Shown here: positions 1-6,058 of the stretch, piece after piece
How the letters are laid out: the number at the start of each line of letters is the position of its first letter
Position numbering within the stretch: position 1 is the first letter of the stretch
Assembly: GCA_021796135.1 (NCBI GenBank)
Contig: JAJYOQ010000148.1
Span: 1 to 8,909 of the forward strand
Length of the DNA: 8,909 bases
Source: Bacteroidota bacterium
GTDB taxonomy: Bacteria; Bacteroidota; Ignavibacteria; Ignavibacteriales; Ignavibacteriaceae
Reading direction: 5' to 3'
Translations under genes and position numbers: made by a program
The notes under the pieces: model-generated
Seen by the model: the letters and a program-made list of their open reading frames with translations, nothing else
Told to the model about the DNA's origin: nothing
Databases searched by the model: none

Positions 1-1
1 C

Positions 2-994
2 ACAGCTTTAAGTAAAGCTAAGATATTATTACAAGGCGTAAAATTTGCGCGTGATTTACAAAATGAACCTGCCGAAATAATTACTCCTATCGAATTATCA
101 AAAAGAATTTCTAGCGAATTAAGAGAAGCGGGTGTGAACGTAAAAGTTTTAAATCACATAGAAATTAAAAATAGAAAAATGGGAGGAATTATAGCTGTCG
201 GAAAGGGAAGCGATAATCCGCCCCGATTAATCATTATTGAATATAATGGTAATCAAAAAAATAAAAAATCAAAAAAGAAGATAGTATTAGTTGGTAAAGG
301 TGTTACTTTTGATTCAGGAGGTATCAGTTTAAAGCCGGCTGCTAATATGTCCGAAATGAAAGCAGATATGTCTGGAGCTGCAGCTGTTGCAGGTGCTATT
401 TTAAGTGCAGCAAAAGCAAAGCTGCCTTTAAACATATACGGAATAATTCCGGCAGTTGAAAACATGGTGTCCGGAAAATCAATGAGACCGGGAGATATTA
501 TAATTACAGCGTCCGGAAAAAGTATAGAAGTTGATAATACTGATGCTGAAGGAAGAGTAATTTTATCCGATGCTTTGGATTTTGCTTCCAGACTAAAACC
601 GGATGTAATAATTGATTTAGCAACTTTAACCGGTGCTTGTGTTGTTGCGTTAGGAGAATTTGCTGCCGGACTGTTTACAAAAAACGAGTCATTAGCTGCA
701 AGCTTATATGATGCTGGAATTTCTACTCATGAGAGATTATGGAGACTACCATTATGGGACGATTATAATATGCTTAACAAAAGTGACGTTGCTGATGTAA
801 AAAATATAGGGGGCAAGTGGGGCGGCGCTATATCAGCTGCTAAGTTTTTAGAAAACTTTGTTGATAAAAAAGTTCCATGGGCACATTTGGATATAGCCGG
901 TCCGGCATTAGCACACAAATACAATAATTATACTTATAAATATATGACAGGATTTGGAGTGAGGTTGCTTTTTGAATATTTGAGTAAGCAGTAA
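2..994 (+). CDS. pepA: Leucyl aminopeptidase (M17 family, PepA-like), 5'-truncated by window edge
   Basis: This is a cytosolic two-metal aminopeptidase that removes N-terminal residues from peptides. The frame is open to the left edge, so the GTG at 134 is internal and not the start. About 330 residues are present. M17 enzymes are usually near 500 residues, so roughly 170 N-terminal residues lie outside. In numbering of the visible fragment, the expected metal ligands are all present: Lys99 and Asp104 in GKGVTFDSGG, Asp122 in KADMSGAA, and Asp181 and Glu183 in the family signature NTDAEGR. The catalytic Lys111 (ISLKP) and Arg185 are also intact. Upstream, ARDLQNEPAEIITP matches the conserved NEPAN..TP segment, and the C-terminal WAHLDIAGPA and TGFGVRLL blocks are typical. 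A lysine-rich stretch coded by A-runs (about 250-285) precedes the catalytic domain. The gene converges on the lolD-like gene with one base between stops. Function is sure; the exact peptide preference is not. Confidence 0.95.
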   Translation, partial: TALSKAKILLQGVKFARDLQNEPAEIITPIELSKRISSELREAGVNVKVLNHIEIKNRKMGGIIAVGKGSDNPPRLIIIEYNGNQKNKKSKKKIVLVGKGVTFDSGGISLKPAANMSEMKADMSGAAAVAGAILSAAKAKLPLNIYGIIPAVENMVSGKSMRPGDIIITASGKSIEVDNTDAEGRVILSDALDFASRLKPDVIIDLATLTGACVVALGEFAAGLFTKNESLAASLYDAGISTHERLWRLPLWDDYNMLNKSDVADVKNIGGKWGGAISAAKFLENFVDKKVPWAHLDIAGPALAHKYNNYTYKYMTGFGVRLLFEYLSKQ

Positions 995-995
995 T

Positions 996-1679
996 TTATT
1001 TCTTAATACAATTGCCGTCTTTCATTTCAAATACTTCATCGGCTAATTTTACTAATTCAATGTTATGAGTTACAATAACGAATGTTTTCTGGAACTTATC
1101 CCGCAAATCGACAATTATTTTATTTATTGACTCGCTATTTGTCGAATCAAGATTCCCAGTAGGTTCATCGGCAAATATTATTGAAGGATCATTTGCTAGC
1201 GCTCTCGCTACGGCAACTCGCTGCTGCTCTCCTCCGGAAAGTTCAGATGGTTTATGATTTGAGCGATAGGAAAGTCCAACTAAATCAATTAATTCTTTTG
1301 ATTTTTCTTGAGAAAATTCGAATGATTTCCCGCCTATCATTAAAGGAATAGCAACATTTTCCAAAGCTGTAAATTCAGGCAAAAGGTGGTGAAACTGAAA
1401 TACAAAACCTGCATTTTTATTTCTGAATTTTGCTAATCTATCATCATTTAAATTAAAAATATTCTCGCCTTTAAATAGGACTCTGCCGCTATCCGGTCTA
1501 TCTAACCCGCCCAGTAAATGCAAAAGTGTGCTTTTCCCGGCTCCTGATGCACCGATTATAACTGATATTTTATTGGTAGATATTTCTATAGAAACAGATT
1601 TAAGAATTTCCAATTTGTTATTATTAGACTGGTAAGTTTTTACCAGACCGTCAGACTCTAAAATATGTAAATCATTCAT
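996..1679 (-). CDS. lolD: Lipoprotein-releasing ABC transporter ATP-binding protein (LolD-like)
   Basis: This is the 227-residue ATPase subunit predicted to power an inner-membrane complex that releases lipoproteins for delivery to the outer membrane. All nucleotide-binding motifs are intact: Walker [10 protein letters not shown] at 43-51, Q-loop Gln95 in [18 protein letters not shown], signature LSGGEQQ at 147-153, Walker B IIFADEP at 167-173 with catalytic Glu172, D-loop NLD at 176-178 and the switch His205 in VTHN. The [16 protein letters not shown] block and the short length are typical of the LolD/MacB/FtsE subgroup. It is the last gene of the operon, starting 15 bases after the second permease gene; that gap holds a purine-rich GAAAAGAAAA but no good Shine-Dalgarno. 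Two adjacent LolC/E-type permeases support LolD over MacB or a peptide exporter, though the ATPase alone would not decide it. Confidence 0.93.
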   Translation of the reverse strand: MNDLHILESDGLVKTYQSNNNKLEILKSVSIEISTNKISVIIGASGAGKSTLLHLLGGLDRPDSGRVLFKGENIFNLNDDRLAKFRNKNAGFVFQFHHLLPEFTALENVAIPLMIGGKSFEFSQEKSKELIDLVGLSYRSNHKPSELSGGEQQRVAVARALANDPSIIFADEPTGNLDSTNSESINKIIVDLRDKFQKTFVIVTHNIELVKLADEVFEMKDGNCIKK

Positions 1680-1694
1680 AATGGTTTTCTTTTC

Positions 1695-2927
1695 TTATTC
1701 CCACTTGATAGCTTCAAGCGGATTAACTTTTGAAGATTGCTTTGCCGGAATTAAAGATGCAATAAAAGATAGAAACATAGAGGCCCCGGAAACAAAGAAA
1801 AAATCAGATAACTTTAAAGCAACCGGTAAAGAATCAATTTTGTATCTTGTAGGATCCAGAGGATAAATATTATAATGAATCTGCAAATAACAAATAAAAT
1901 ACCCCAATGCAAGACCGGTGACCGTGCCAATAATTCCTATTAGTAAACCTTCATACATAAATATTTTTAGTATAGAATTTTCTGAAGCCCCCATTGAACG
2001 AAGTATTCCAATATCACGTTTCTTTTCTATAACTGACATAGATAATGTTCCAAGAGTATTAAAACTTGCAACAACAATTATTAAACAAAGCAGAATATAT
2101 GCTGTCCACCGCTCAACTTGCATTACTGTATAAAGCTCTTTATGAAAGTCATACCATGTATTTATGTCGTATAAATTGCTGCTAAGTTTTGACTCTAATA
2201 TGTTTTTTACTTTTACTGAATTATCCGATTTATCAAGCTTAATATCGTATCCTTGGAAATTATCATTATATCCAAGCAGCCGTTGACCATAACTCAAATC
2301 GCAAAAAATATAACTTGCATCGTAATCATTGTTATTTGAGCTATATATTCCGCTTATTAGAAATCGCTGAGTCTCAGGCATAGAAAATTGAGAAATGGAC
2401 TGCTCAATTCCAGTAGGAGAAATTATTGTAATTGTATCTCCTACAAAAGCCCCAAGTCTATCAGAAAGCGTAAGACCAATAGCAGCATGCGGCAATCCTC
2501 CGATATCCGATAAATCATAAGTACCTAAAACTAAAAACTTTTTTAAACCATAAATATTATTTCCCTGGGATTTGTCAATACCTTTGAGATTTACTACTTG
2601 AGTATTCCCGCCGGAATAAGATAATACTTTCCCGCTAACATACGGAGCATAATAATTAATTTCATTTATTGATTTTAGAATAGGATTGATTTCTCTTTCT
2701 TTATAAAAACCCTGACTTGAAATTACTTCTATACGAATGTCCGGATCCATATTCATTAAATAAGATTGTACTAAGCTTCCAAAACCGTTGAACACTGAAA
2801 GAACTACTATTAGAGCAGCTACACCGACTGCAATCCCAATTATAGAAATCAAGGAAATGATGGTAATAAAATTAATCTTGTGCTTTGATATTAAATATCT
2901 TTTTGCTATGTATGTCTCAAAATTCAT
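1695..2927 (-). CDS. lolC/lolE: LolC/LolE-family lipoprotein-releasing permease, second gene of the operon
   Basis: This inner-membrane permease subunit, 410 residues from the ATG at 2927, has the FtsX/MacB fold. One N-terminal helix lies at about 19-46, a large periplasmic domain at about 47-270, and three C-terminal helices near 274-298, 322-347 and 375-394. The N-terminus (FETYIAKRYLISK) matches the usual LolC/E opening. After the second helix, EKKRDIGILRSMGAS is the conserved cytoplasmic coupling segment that contacts the ATPase, and the protein ends in the typical NPLEAIKWE. A TTG three bases earlier is also open and would give 411 residues. I prefer the ATG because it sits 8 bases after AAGG and forms a TGATG junction with the stop of the upstream gene. 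It is a paralogue of the preceding permease and probably forms a heterodimer with it. Which of the two is functionally LolC (LolA-binding) or LolE cannot be decided by reading. Confidence 0.92.
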   Translation of the reverse strand: MNFETYIAKRYLISKHKINFITIISLISIIGIAVGVAALIVVLSVFNGFGSLVQSYLMNMDPDIRIEVISSQGFYKEREINPILKSINEINYYAPYVSGKVLSYSGGNTQVVNLKGIDKSQGNNIYGLKKFLVLGTYDLSDIGGLPHAAIGLTLSDRLGAFVGDTITIISPTGIEQSISQFSMPETQRFLISGIYSSNNNDYDASYIFCDLSYGQRLLGYNDNFQGYDIKLDKSDNSVKVKNILESKLSSNLYDINTWYDFHKELYTVMQVERWTAYILLCLIIVVASFNTLGTLSMSVIEKKRDIGILRSMGASENSILKIFMYEGLLIGIIGTVTGLALGYFICYLQIHYNIYPLDPTRYKIDSLPVALKLSDFFFVSGASMFLSFIASLIPAKQSSKVNPLEAIKWE

Positions 2928-4150
2928 CAATTAAACCTTAGAGCTGTAACCGGCTGAACTTTTGCAGCAATCATACTGGGTATAATTGATGCAAGGATAG
3001 AAAGAAGGAAAGTTAAAGCAGATACAATAATGAAATTAAACAATGAAATATGAACGGGAACGGATGACATAAAATACACTGAAGATGGAATACTAATAAC
3101 CTTAAAATTGTATTGGATATAGTCTAGAGTAAATGCTAAAATATTTCCTATTATTATACCTAAGATTGCAAAGTAAGCACCTTGTAATAAAAAAATAGAG
3201 ACTATTTGTTTGTTTGAAGCACCAAGAGCTTTTAAAATTCCGATAGCATTAGTTTTTTCAAGCACAATCATTAATAATGTCCCAATAATATTAAAAACAG
3301 CAACAATTATAATTAGACCCAATATAATAGGGACAGGTTTCTTCTGAAGTTCTACCCAAGTAAATATATTCCTATGTATATCATAAATGGATCTAGCGGC
3401 ATAAGGAAATTTTAAATTATTTGAGAGATAATTAGTAAGACTATCAATTTTATTTACATCTTTAAGCTTAATATCATATCCGGTAATGTTATTCCCTAAA
3501 TTAAAAAGATTTTGTGCTGATGTAATATTCACATAAGCGTTAAGGTCATCATATATTGACATCCCGCTTTCGAAAATTCCAGAAATAATAAATTTCTGAA
3601 TATTTGGTAAATTATCTGGTGAAGGGATCTGATCTTTCTTTAAAGCAAATAATGTGACAATATCGCCAGTTTTAACCAATAATTTATCCGCAAGCTTTTT
3701 CCCTATAACAATTGAAGGATATCCCAAAGTATCGGACAAATTAAAATTTCCTTTAATCAGATCTCTTTTAACTCCTAACCATGAGTCTTCAGGTCTTATT
3801 CCTTTAATACTCACACCTTCTTTAAATGATTTGCTGCTGATAATAGCTAATTTAGAAGCAAATGGATATATACTCTTATAATAGGGAGATAAATTATTTT
3901 TTAACCACGGCATAAAATTATCATAAGGCGGAAGTGAAGACGAAAATGAGGAAATTTCGATATGTGAATCAAAATCTATTAACTTATTTGTAATTGTTTC
4001 CTGAAATCCCTTCAAAATGCTTAAAGCAATTATTAATGTTGCAACACCTAGAGCAATGCCAAAAATCGAAAACCCTGATATAAATGAAATAAAGCGGGAA
4101 TTCTTTTTCGAATAAATATATTTTTTAGTGATATAAAAAGGGAAAAACAT
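2927..4150 (-). CDS. lolC/lolE: LolC/LolE-family lipoprotein-releasing permease, first gene of the operon
   Basis: This is the other permease subunit of the LolCDE-like complex, 407 residues from the ATG at 4150. It has the same plan as its neighbour: a first helix at about 20-46 (FISGFSIFGIALGVATLIIALSI in part), a periplasmic domain of about 230 residues, three C-terminal helices, and the coupling segment LEKTNAIGILKALGAS. It ends in QPVTALRFN, equivalent to the NPLEAIKWE of the paralogue. A proline-containing loop (PSPDNLP) before the KFIISGIFESG strand lies where LolC carries its LolA-recruiting hook, but both permeases have a loop here. The frame is open to a TTG at 4189, which would add 13 residues (IKFQFIIKEIHL follows the start). 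I chose the ATG because LolC/E proteins normally begin just before the F-I-A-K/T-K-K-Y motif. Neither start has a strong Shine-Dalgarno. It is the first gene of the minus-strand operon and shares one base with the next gene. Confidence 0.9.
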   Translation of the reverse strand: MFFPFYITKKYIYSKKNSRFISFISGFSIFGIALGVATLIIALSILKGFQETITNKLIDFDSHIEISSFSSSLPPYDNFMPWLKNNLSPYYKSIYPFASKLAIISSKSFKEGVSIKGIRPEDSWLGVKRDLIKGNFNLSDTLGYPSIVIGKKLADKLLVKTGDIVTLFALKKDQIPSPDNLPNIQKFIISGIFESGMSIYDDLNAYVNITSAQNLFNLGNNITGYDIKLKDVNKIDSLTNYLSNNLKFPYAARSIYDIHRNIFTWVELQKKPVPIILGLIIIVAVFNIIGTLLMIVLEKTNAIGILKALGASNKQIVSIFLLQGAYFAILGIIIGNILAFTLDYIQYNFKVISIPSSVYFMSSVPVHISLFNFIIVSALTFLLSILASIIPSMIAAKVQPVTALRFN

Positions 4151-4304
4151 TAAATGAATTTCTTTAATAATGAATTGAAATTTAATCAAGAATTTGGATA
4201 ATTGAAAACTTATTAGTTTTGCAGAATATTATCATTTAATTAGCGGATGGGTTCTTAATTATGGATAAGATATTGATCTATATCTCTTTTCCGGCTTAAT
4301 ATTT

Positions 4305-4316
4305 TCAAATATTTGA
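4305..4316. repeat. 12-bp perfect palindrome in the divergent intergenic region
   Basis: TCAAATATTTGA is its own reverse complement. It lies just upstream of the candidate promoter of the aldo/keto reductase gene and between two divergent transcription units, where an operator could sit. The motif ATTTGAT from its right half recurs at 4322-4328, 11 bases further on, and ATTTGA again at 4349-4354. In such AT-rich sequence a palindrome of this length can arise by chance, so an operator role is only a suggestion. Confidence 0.3.
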
Positions 4317-4322
4317 TTTATA

Positions 4323-4353
4323 TTTGATAAAAGAAAAGACTTAAATAAATTTG
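4323..4353 (+). promoter_or_regulatory. Candidate Bacteroidetes-type promoter for the aldo/keto reductase gene
   Basis: TTTG at 4323-4326, a 19-base spacer and TAAATTTG at 4346-4353 match the Bacteroidetes housekeeping pattern of TTTG near -33 and TAnnTTTG near -7. Transcription would start near 4360, giving a leader of about 24 bases with the Shine-Dalgarno inside it. A second TAnnTTTG (TATATTTG, 4319-4326) overlaps the upstream element but lacks a partner TTTG at the right distance. The match is good, but AT-rich sequence yields such matches easily and the phylum is inferred. Confidence 0.4.
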
Positions 4354-4370
4354 AATTAGAATTAAATTAA

Positions 4371-4374
4371 AAGG
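4371..4374 (+). promoter_or_regulatory. Ribosome binding site of the aldo/keto reductase gene
   Basis: AAGG, inside TTAAAAGG, lies 9 bases before the ATG at 4384. This fits a modest Shine-Dalgarno and supports that start. Confidence 0.5.
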
Positions 4375-4383
4375 TAATTTTTT

Positions 4384-5391
4384 ATGAAATTTAAAAGAAT
4401 GGGAAGAACTGGATTACAGGTTAGCGAAGTTTGTCTCGGTACAATGACTTTCGGTTATCAAAGTGATGAAAAAGAATCATTTAAAATTCTAGATACAGCC
4501 TGGGACGGTGGTATTAATTTTATTGATACCGCTGATGTGTATCCCTTACCTGTTGATCAGAATACTGTAGGTTCAACAGAAAAAATTATAGGAAACTGGT
4601 TAAAATCAAATCCAGGAAGGCGCCATGAAATAGTTTTAGCAACTAAATGTAATGGGAAAATGGGGAATTCTCCGAATGATCAAGGATTATCAAGGAGACA
4701 TATAATGGATGCAATTGATGCCAGCCTTAAACGTCTTCAAACTGATTCTATAGATCTATATCAAGTTCATTTCTTTGATCCAAATACTCCTCTTGACGAA
4801 ACACTAAGATCTTTGGATGATATAGTTAGATCAGGTAAAGTTAGATATATAGGATGCAGTAATTATCAAGCATATCAACTCTCAAAAGCGCTTTGGACAA
4901 GTGATAAACTAGGAATTGAAAGATATAACTGTATACAGCCAAGGTACAATTTATTGTTCAGGGAATTTGAGAAGGAATTATTTCCACTATGCAAAGAAGA
5001 AGGAGTTGGAATAATTGTTTATAATCCTTTAGCAGGAGGATTTTTAACCGGGAAATATGAGAAAAAGAAGAAAGAGCCGGGAAGATTTAGTCTACCCGTA
5101 GCAGGTGAAATGTATAGTGAAAGATACTGGCAGGATGCTCAGTTTGAAGTTGTGGAAAAAATGAAAGAATTTTTTGCAAAACTAAATAAACCGATGGCTC
5201 AGGTTGCAATTGCATGGGTATTAAATCAAAGTGCTGTTACTTCTGCTATTGTGGGAGCAAGTAAACACACTCAATTGGCTGAAAGTCTTAAGTATGAAAA
5301 TATAATTCTAGAGCAGAATGAATTAGATTTTTTAGATTCATTATGGTATGAAATTCCAAAAGTTAAAGACCCAAAATACGCATTGAGGTAA
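4384..5391 (+). CDS. Aldo/keto reductase family oxidoreductase
   Basis: This is a 335-residue soluble NADPH-dependent oxidoreductase with a TIM-barrel fold, expected to reduce aldehydes or ketones to alcohols; the substrate cannot be read from sequence. The catalytic tetrad is complete: Asp48 and Tyr53 in DTADVY, Lys88 in ATKC and His129 in YQVHF. The N-terminal GRTGLQVSEVCLGTMTFG is the typical opening of the family. Nicotinamide-contacting residues are present at Ser159-Asn160 (CSN), Gln185 and Tyr213 (VYNPLAGG). The C-terminal AIVGASKHTQLAESL matches the cofactor phosphate-binding segment. Overall style resembles the bacterial YhdN/IolS/Tas-like groups more than the short YvgN-type enzymes. 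It stands alone, divergent from the lol operon and 89 bases before ssb, so context gives no pathway. Start is the ATG at 4384, supported by AAGG 9 bases upstream and homology of the first residues. Confidence 0.93.
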   Translation: MKFKRMGRTGLQVSEVCLGTMTFGYQSDEKESFKILDTAWDGGINFIDTADVYPLPVDQNTVGSTEKIIGNWLKSNPGRRHEIVLATKCNGKMGNSPNDQGLSRRHIMDAIDASLKRLQTDSIDLYQVHFFDPNTPLDETLRSLDDIVRSGKVRYIGCSNYQAYQLSKALWTSDKLGIERYNCIQPRYNLLFREFEKELFPLCKEEGVGIIVYNPLAGGFLTGKYEKKKKEPGRFSLPVAGEMYSERYWQDAQFEVVEKMKEFFAKLNKPMAQVAIAWVLNQSAVTSAIVGASKHTQLAESLKYENIILEQNELDFLDSLWYEIPKVKDPKYALR

Positions 5392-5471
5392 AATTATTTT
5401 AATAATAATATCACGATGATAGTATCTTTTGTACATAATTATTATTTTAGCATACATTCATTAAATAAATT

Positions 5472-5477
5472 GGAGGG
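5472..5477 (+). promoter_or_regulatory. Strong Shine-Dalgarno of ssb
   Basis: GGAGGG, with only three bases before the ATG at 5481, is the best Shine-Dalgarno match in the window. Most other genes here have weak or no such site, so ssb is probably the best-translated gene in view. The short spacing is slightly unusual. Confidence 0.7.
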
Positions 5478-5480
5478 TAT

Positions 5481-5915
5481 ATGGCACTATCATTAAACAG
5501 AATCATGTTGATAGGGAACCTCGGTAAAGATGCCGAAACAAGGTTTACATCAAATAATAATTCTGTTACAAGTTTCACAATAGCAACTAGTTATGGGTAT
5601 AAGGGGAAAGACGGAAACTGGGTTAATGAAACAACCTGGCATAATGTAGTTGCATGGAATCTATCGGATTTTTTTAAGGATAGTCTTAAAAAAGGAAAGA
5701 AGATTTATGTAGAAGGAAGACTACAGAAACGTGATTATACGGATAAAGACGGAATTAAACGGTTTGTTGCTGAAGTAGTAAGTGATCGAATAGTACCGTT
5801 TGAAAGCGGATCCGGAGAAGGAAGCGGCTCTTCGTCATTTTCGGATGAAGGCGTTCACACCAACGTTAGTGAACCTGATGTTCAGGTTGACGGTAATAAT
5901 GATCTTCCGTTTTAA
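5481..5915 (+). CDS. ssb: Single-stranded DNA-binding protein (SSB)
   Basis: This 144-residue protein binds and protects single-stranded DNA in replication, recombination and repair, usually as a tetramer. Residues 1-107 form one OB fold, with the typical opening LNRIMLIGNLGKDAETRFT, the aromatic block WVNETTWHNVVAW that carries DNA-stacking tryptophans, and KKGKKIYVEGRLQKRDYTDKDG. Residues 108-135 are a glycine/serine-rich then acidic disordered linker. The protein ends in NNDLPF, matching the conserved acidic tip (DIPF/DLPF) that recruits partner proteins. Length is normal to slightly short for a bacterial SSB. It has its own strong Shine-Dalgarno and is followed by an intrinsic terminator, so it is probably transcribed alone or as the last gene after the reductase. 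No good promoter was recognised in the 89 bases before it. Confidence 0.97.
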   Translation: MALSLNRIMLIGNLGKDAETRFTSNNNSVTSFTIATSYGYKGKDGNWVNETTWHNVVAWNLSDFFKDSLKKGKKIYVEGRLQKRDYTDKDGIKRFVAEVVSDRIVPFESGSGEGSGSSSFSDEGVHTNVSEPDVQVDGNNDLPF

Positions 5916-5927
5916 AAAATAAATGAC

Positions 5928-5943
5928 CTTAAACTGGTTTAAG
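5928..5943. repeat. Short inverted repeat just before the ssb terminator
   Basis: CTTAAAC and GTTTAAG are perfect 7-base arms separated by TG. As RNA it would fold as a 6-bp stem with loop CTGG. Its last three bases (AAG) are also the first three of the terminator stem, so the two hairpins cannot both be fully formed. It may be a protein-binding dyad, part of the terminator region, or chance. Confidence 0.3.
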
Positions 5944-5980
5944 CTTCTTTCAATAAAATGAAAGAAGCTTTTGAATTTTT
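5941..5980 (+). terminator. Intrinsic terminator after ssb
   Basis: A perfect 12-bp stem (5941-5952 with 5959-5970, AAGCTTCTTTCA pairing with TGAAAGAAGCTT) closes a 6-base loop. It runs into TTTT at 5969-5972 and TTTTT at 5976-5980, interrupted by GAA. It starts 26 bases after the ssb stop codon. This separates ssb transcription from the CNNM/CBS gene, which should have its own promoter in 5981-6058. The stem has four G-C pairs, so efficiency may be moderate. Confidence 0.8.
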
Positions 5981-6058
5981 AGAGTATCTGTTAAATAAAT
6001 TTTTTTTGTTCAATAGTGCTTCGTTTTAATTAAAAATGTGATATCTAATTAAATAATT

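Noticed and set aside
253..465. 70-residue open frame on the minus strand
   Set aside because: It lies entirely antisense to the conserved catalytic region of the peptidase, and its product has no recognisable motif.
1681..2133. Two short plus-strand frames, 1681-1866 and 1918-2133
   Set aside because: Both are antisense to the conserved C-terminal membrane region of the second permease, with no independent support.
3654..3881. 75-residue plus-strand frame
   Set aside because: It is antisense to the periplasmic domain of the first permease and has no family features.
996..4150. Reading the three-gene ABC operon as a MacAB-type drug exporter
   Set aside because: There is no MacA-like adaptor, the permeases and ATPase are separate proteins, and the permease ends match LolC/E.
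4205..4220. Inverted repeat AAAACT-TATT-AGTTTT upstream of the lol operon
   Set aside because: The stem has only six A/T-rich pairs, with no T-run in either direction and no conserved context; likely chance.
5401..5446. Possible terminator between the reductase and ssb (AATAATAAT pairing with ATTATTATT)
   Set aside because: The stem is nine A-T pairs across a 28-base loop, too weak to call.
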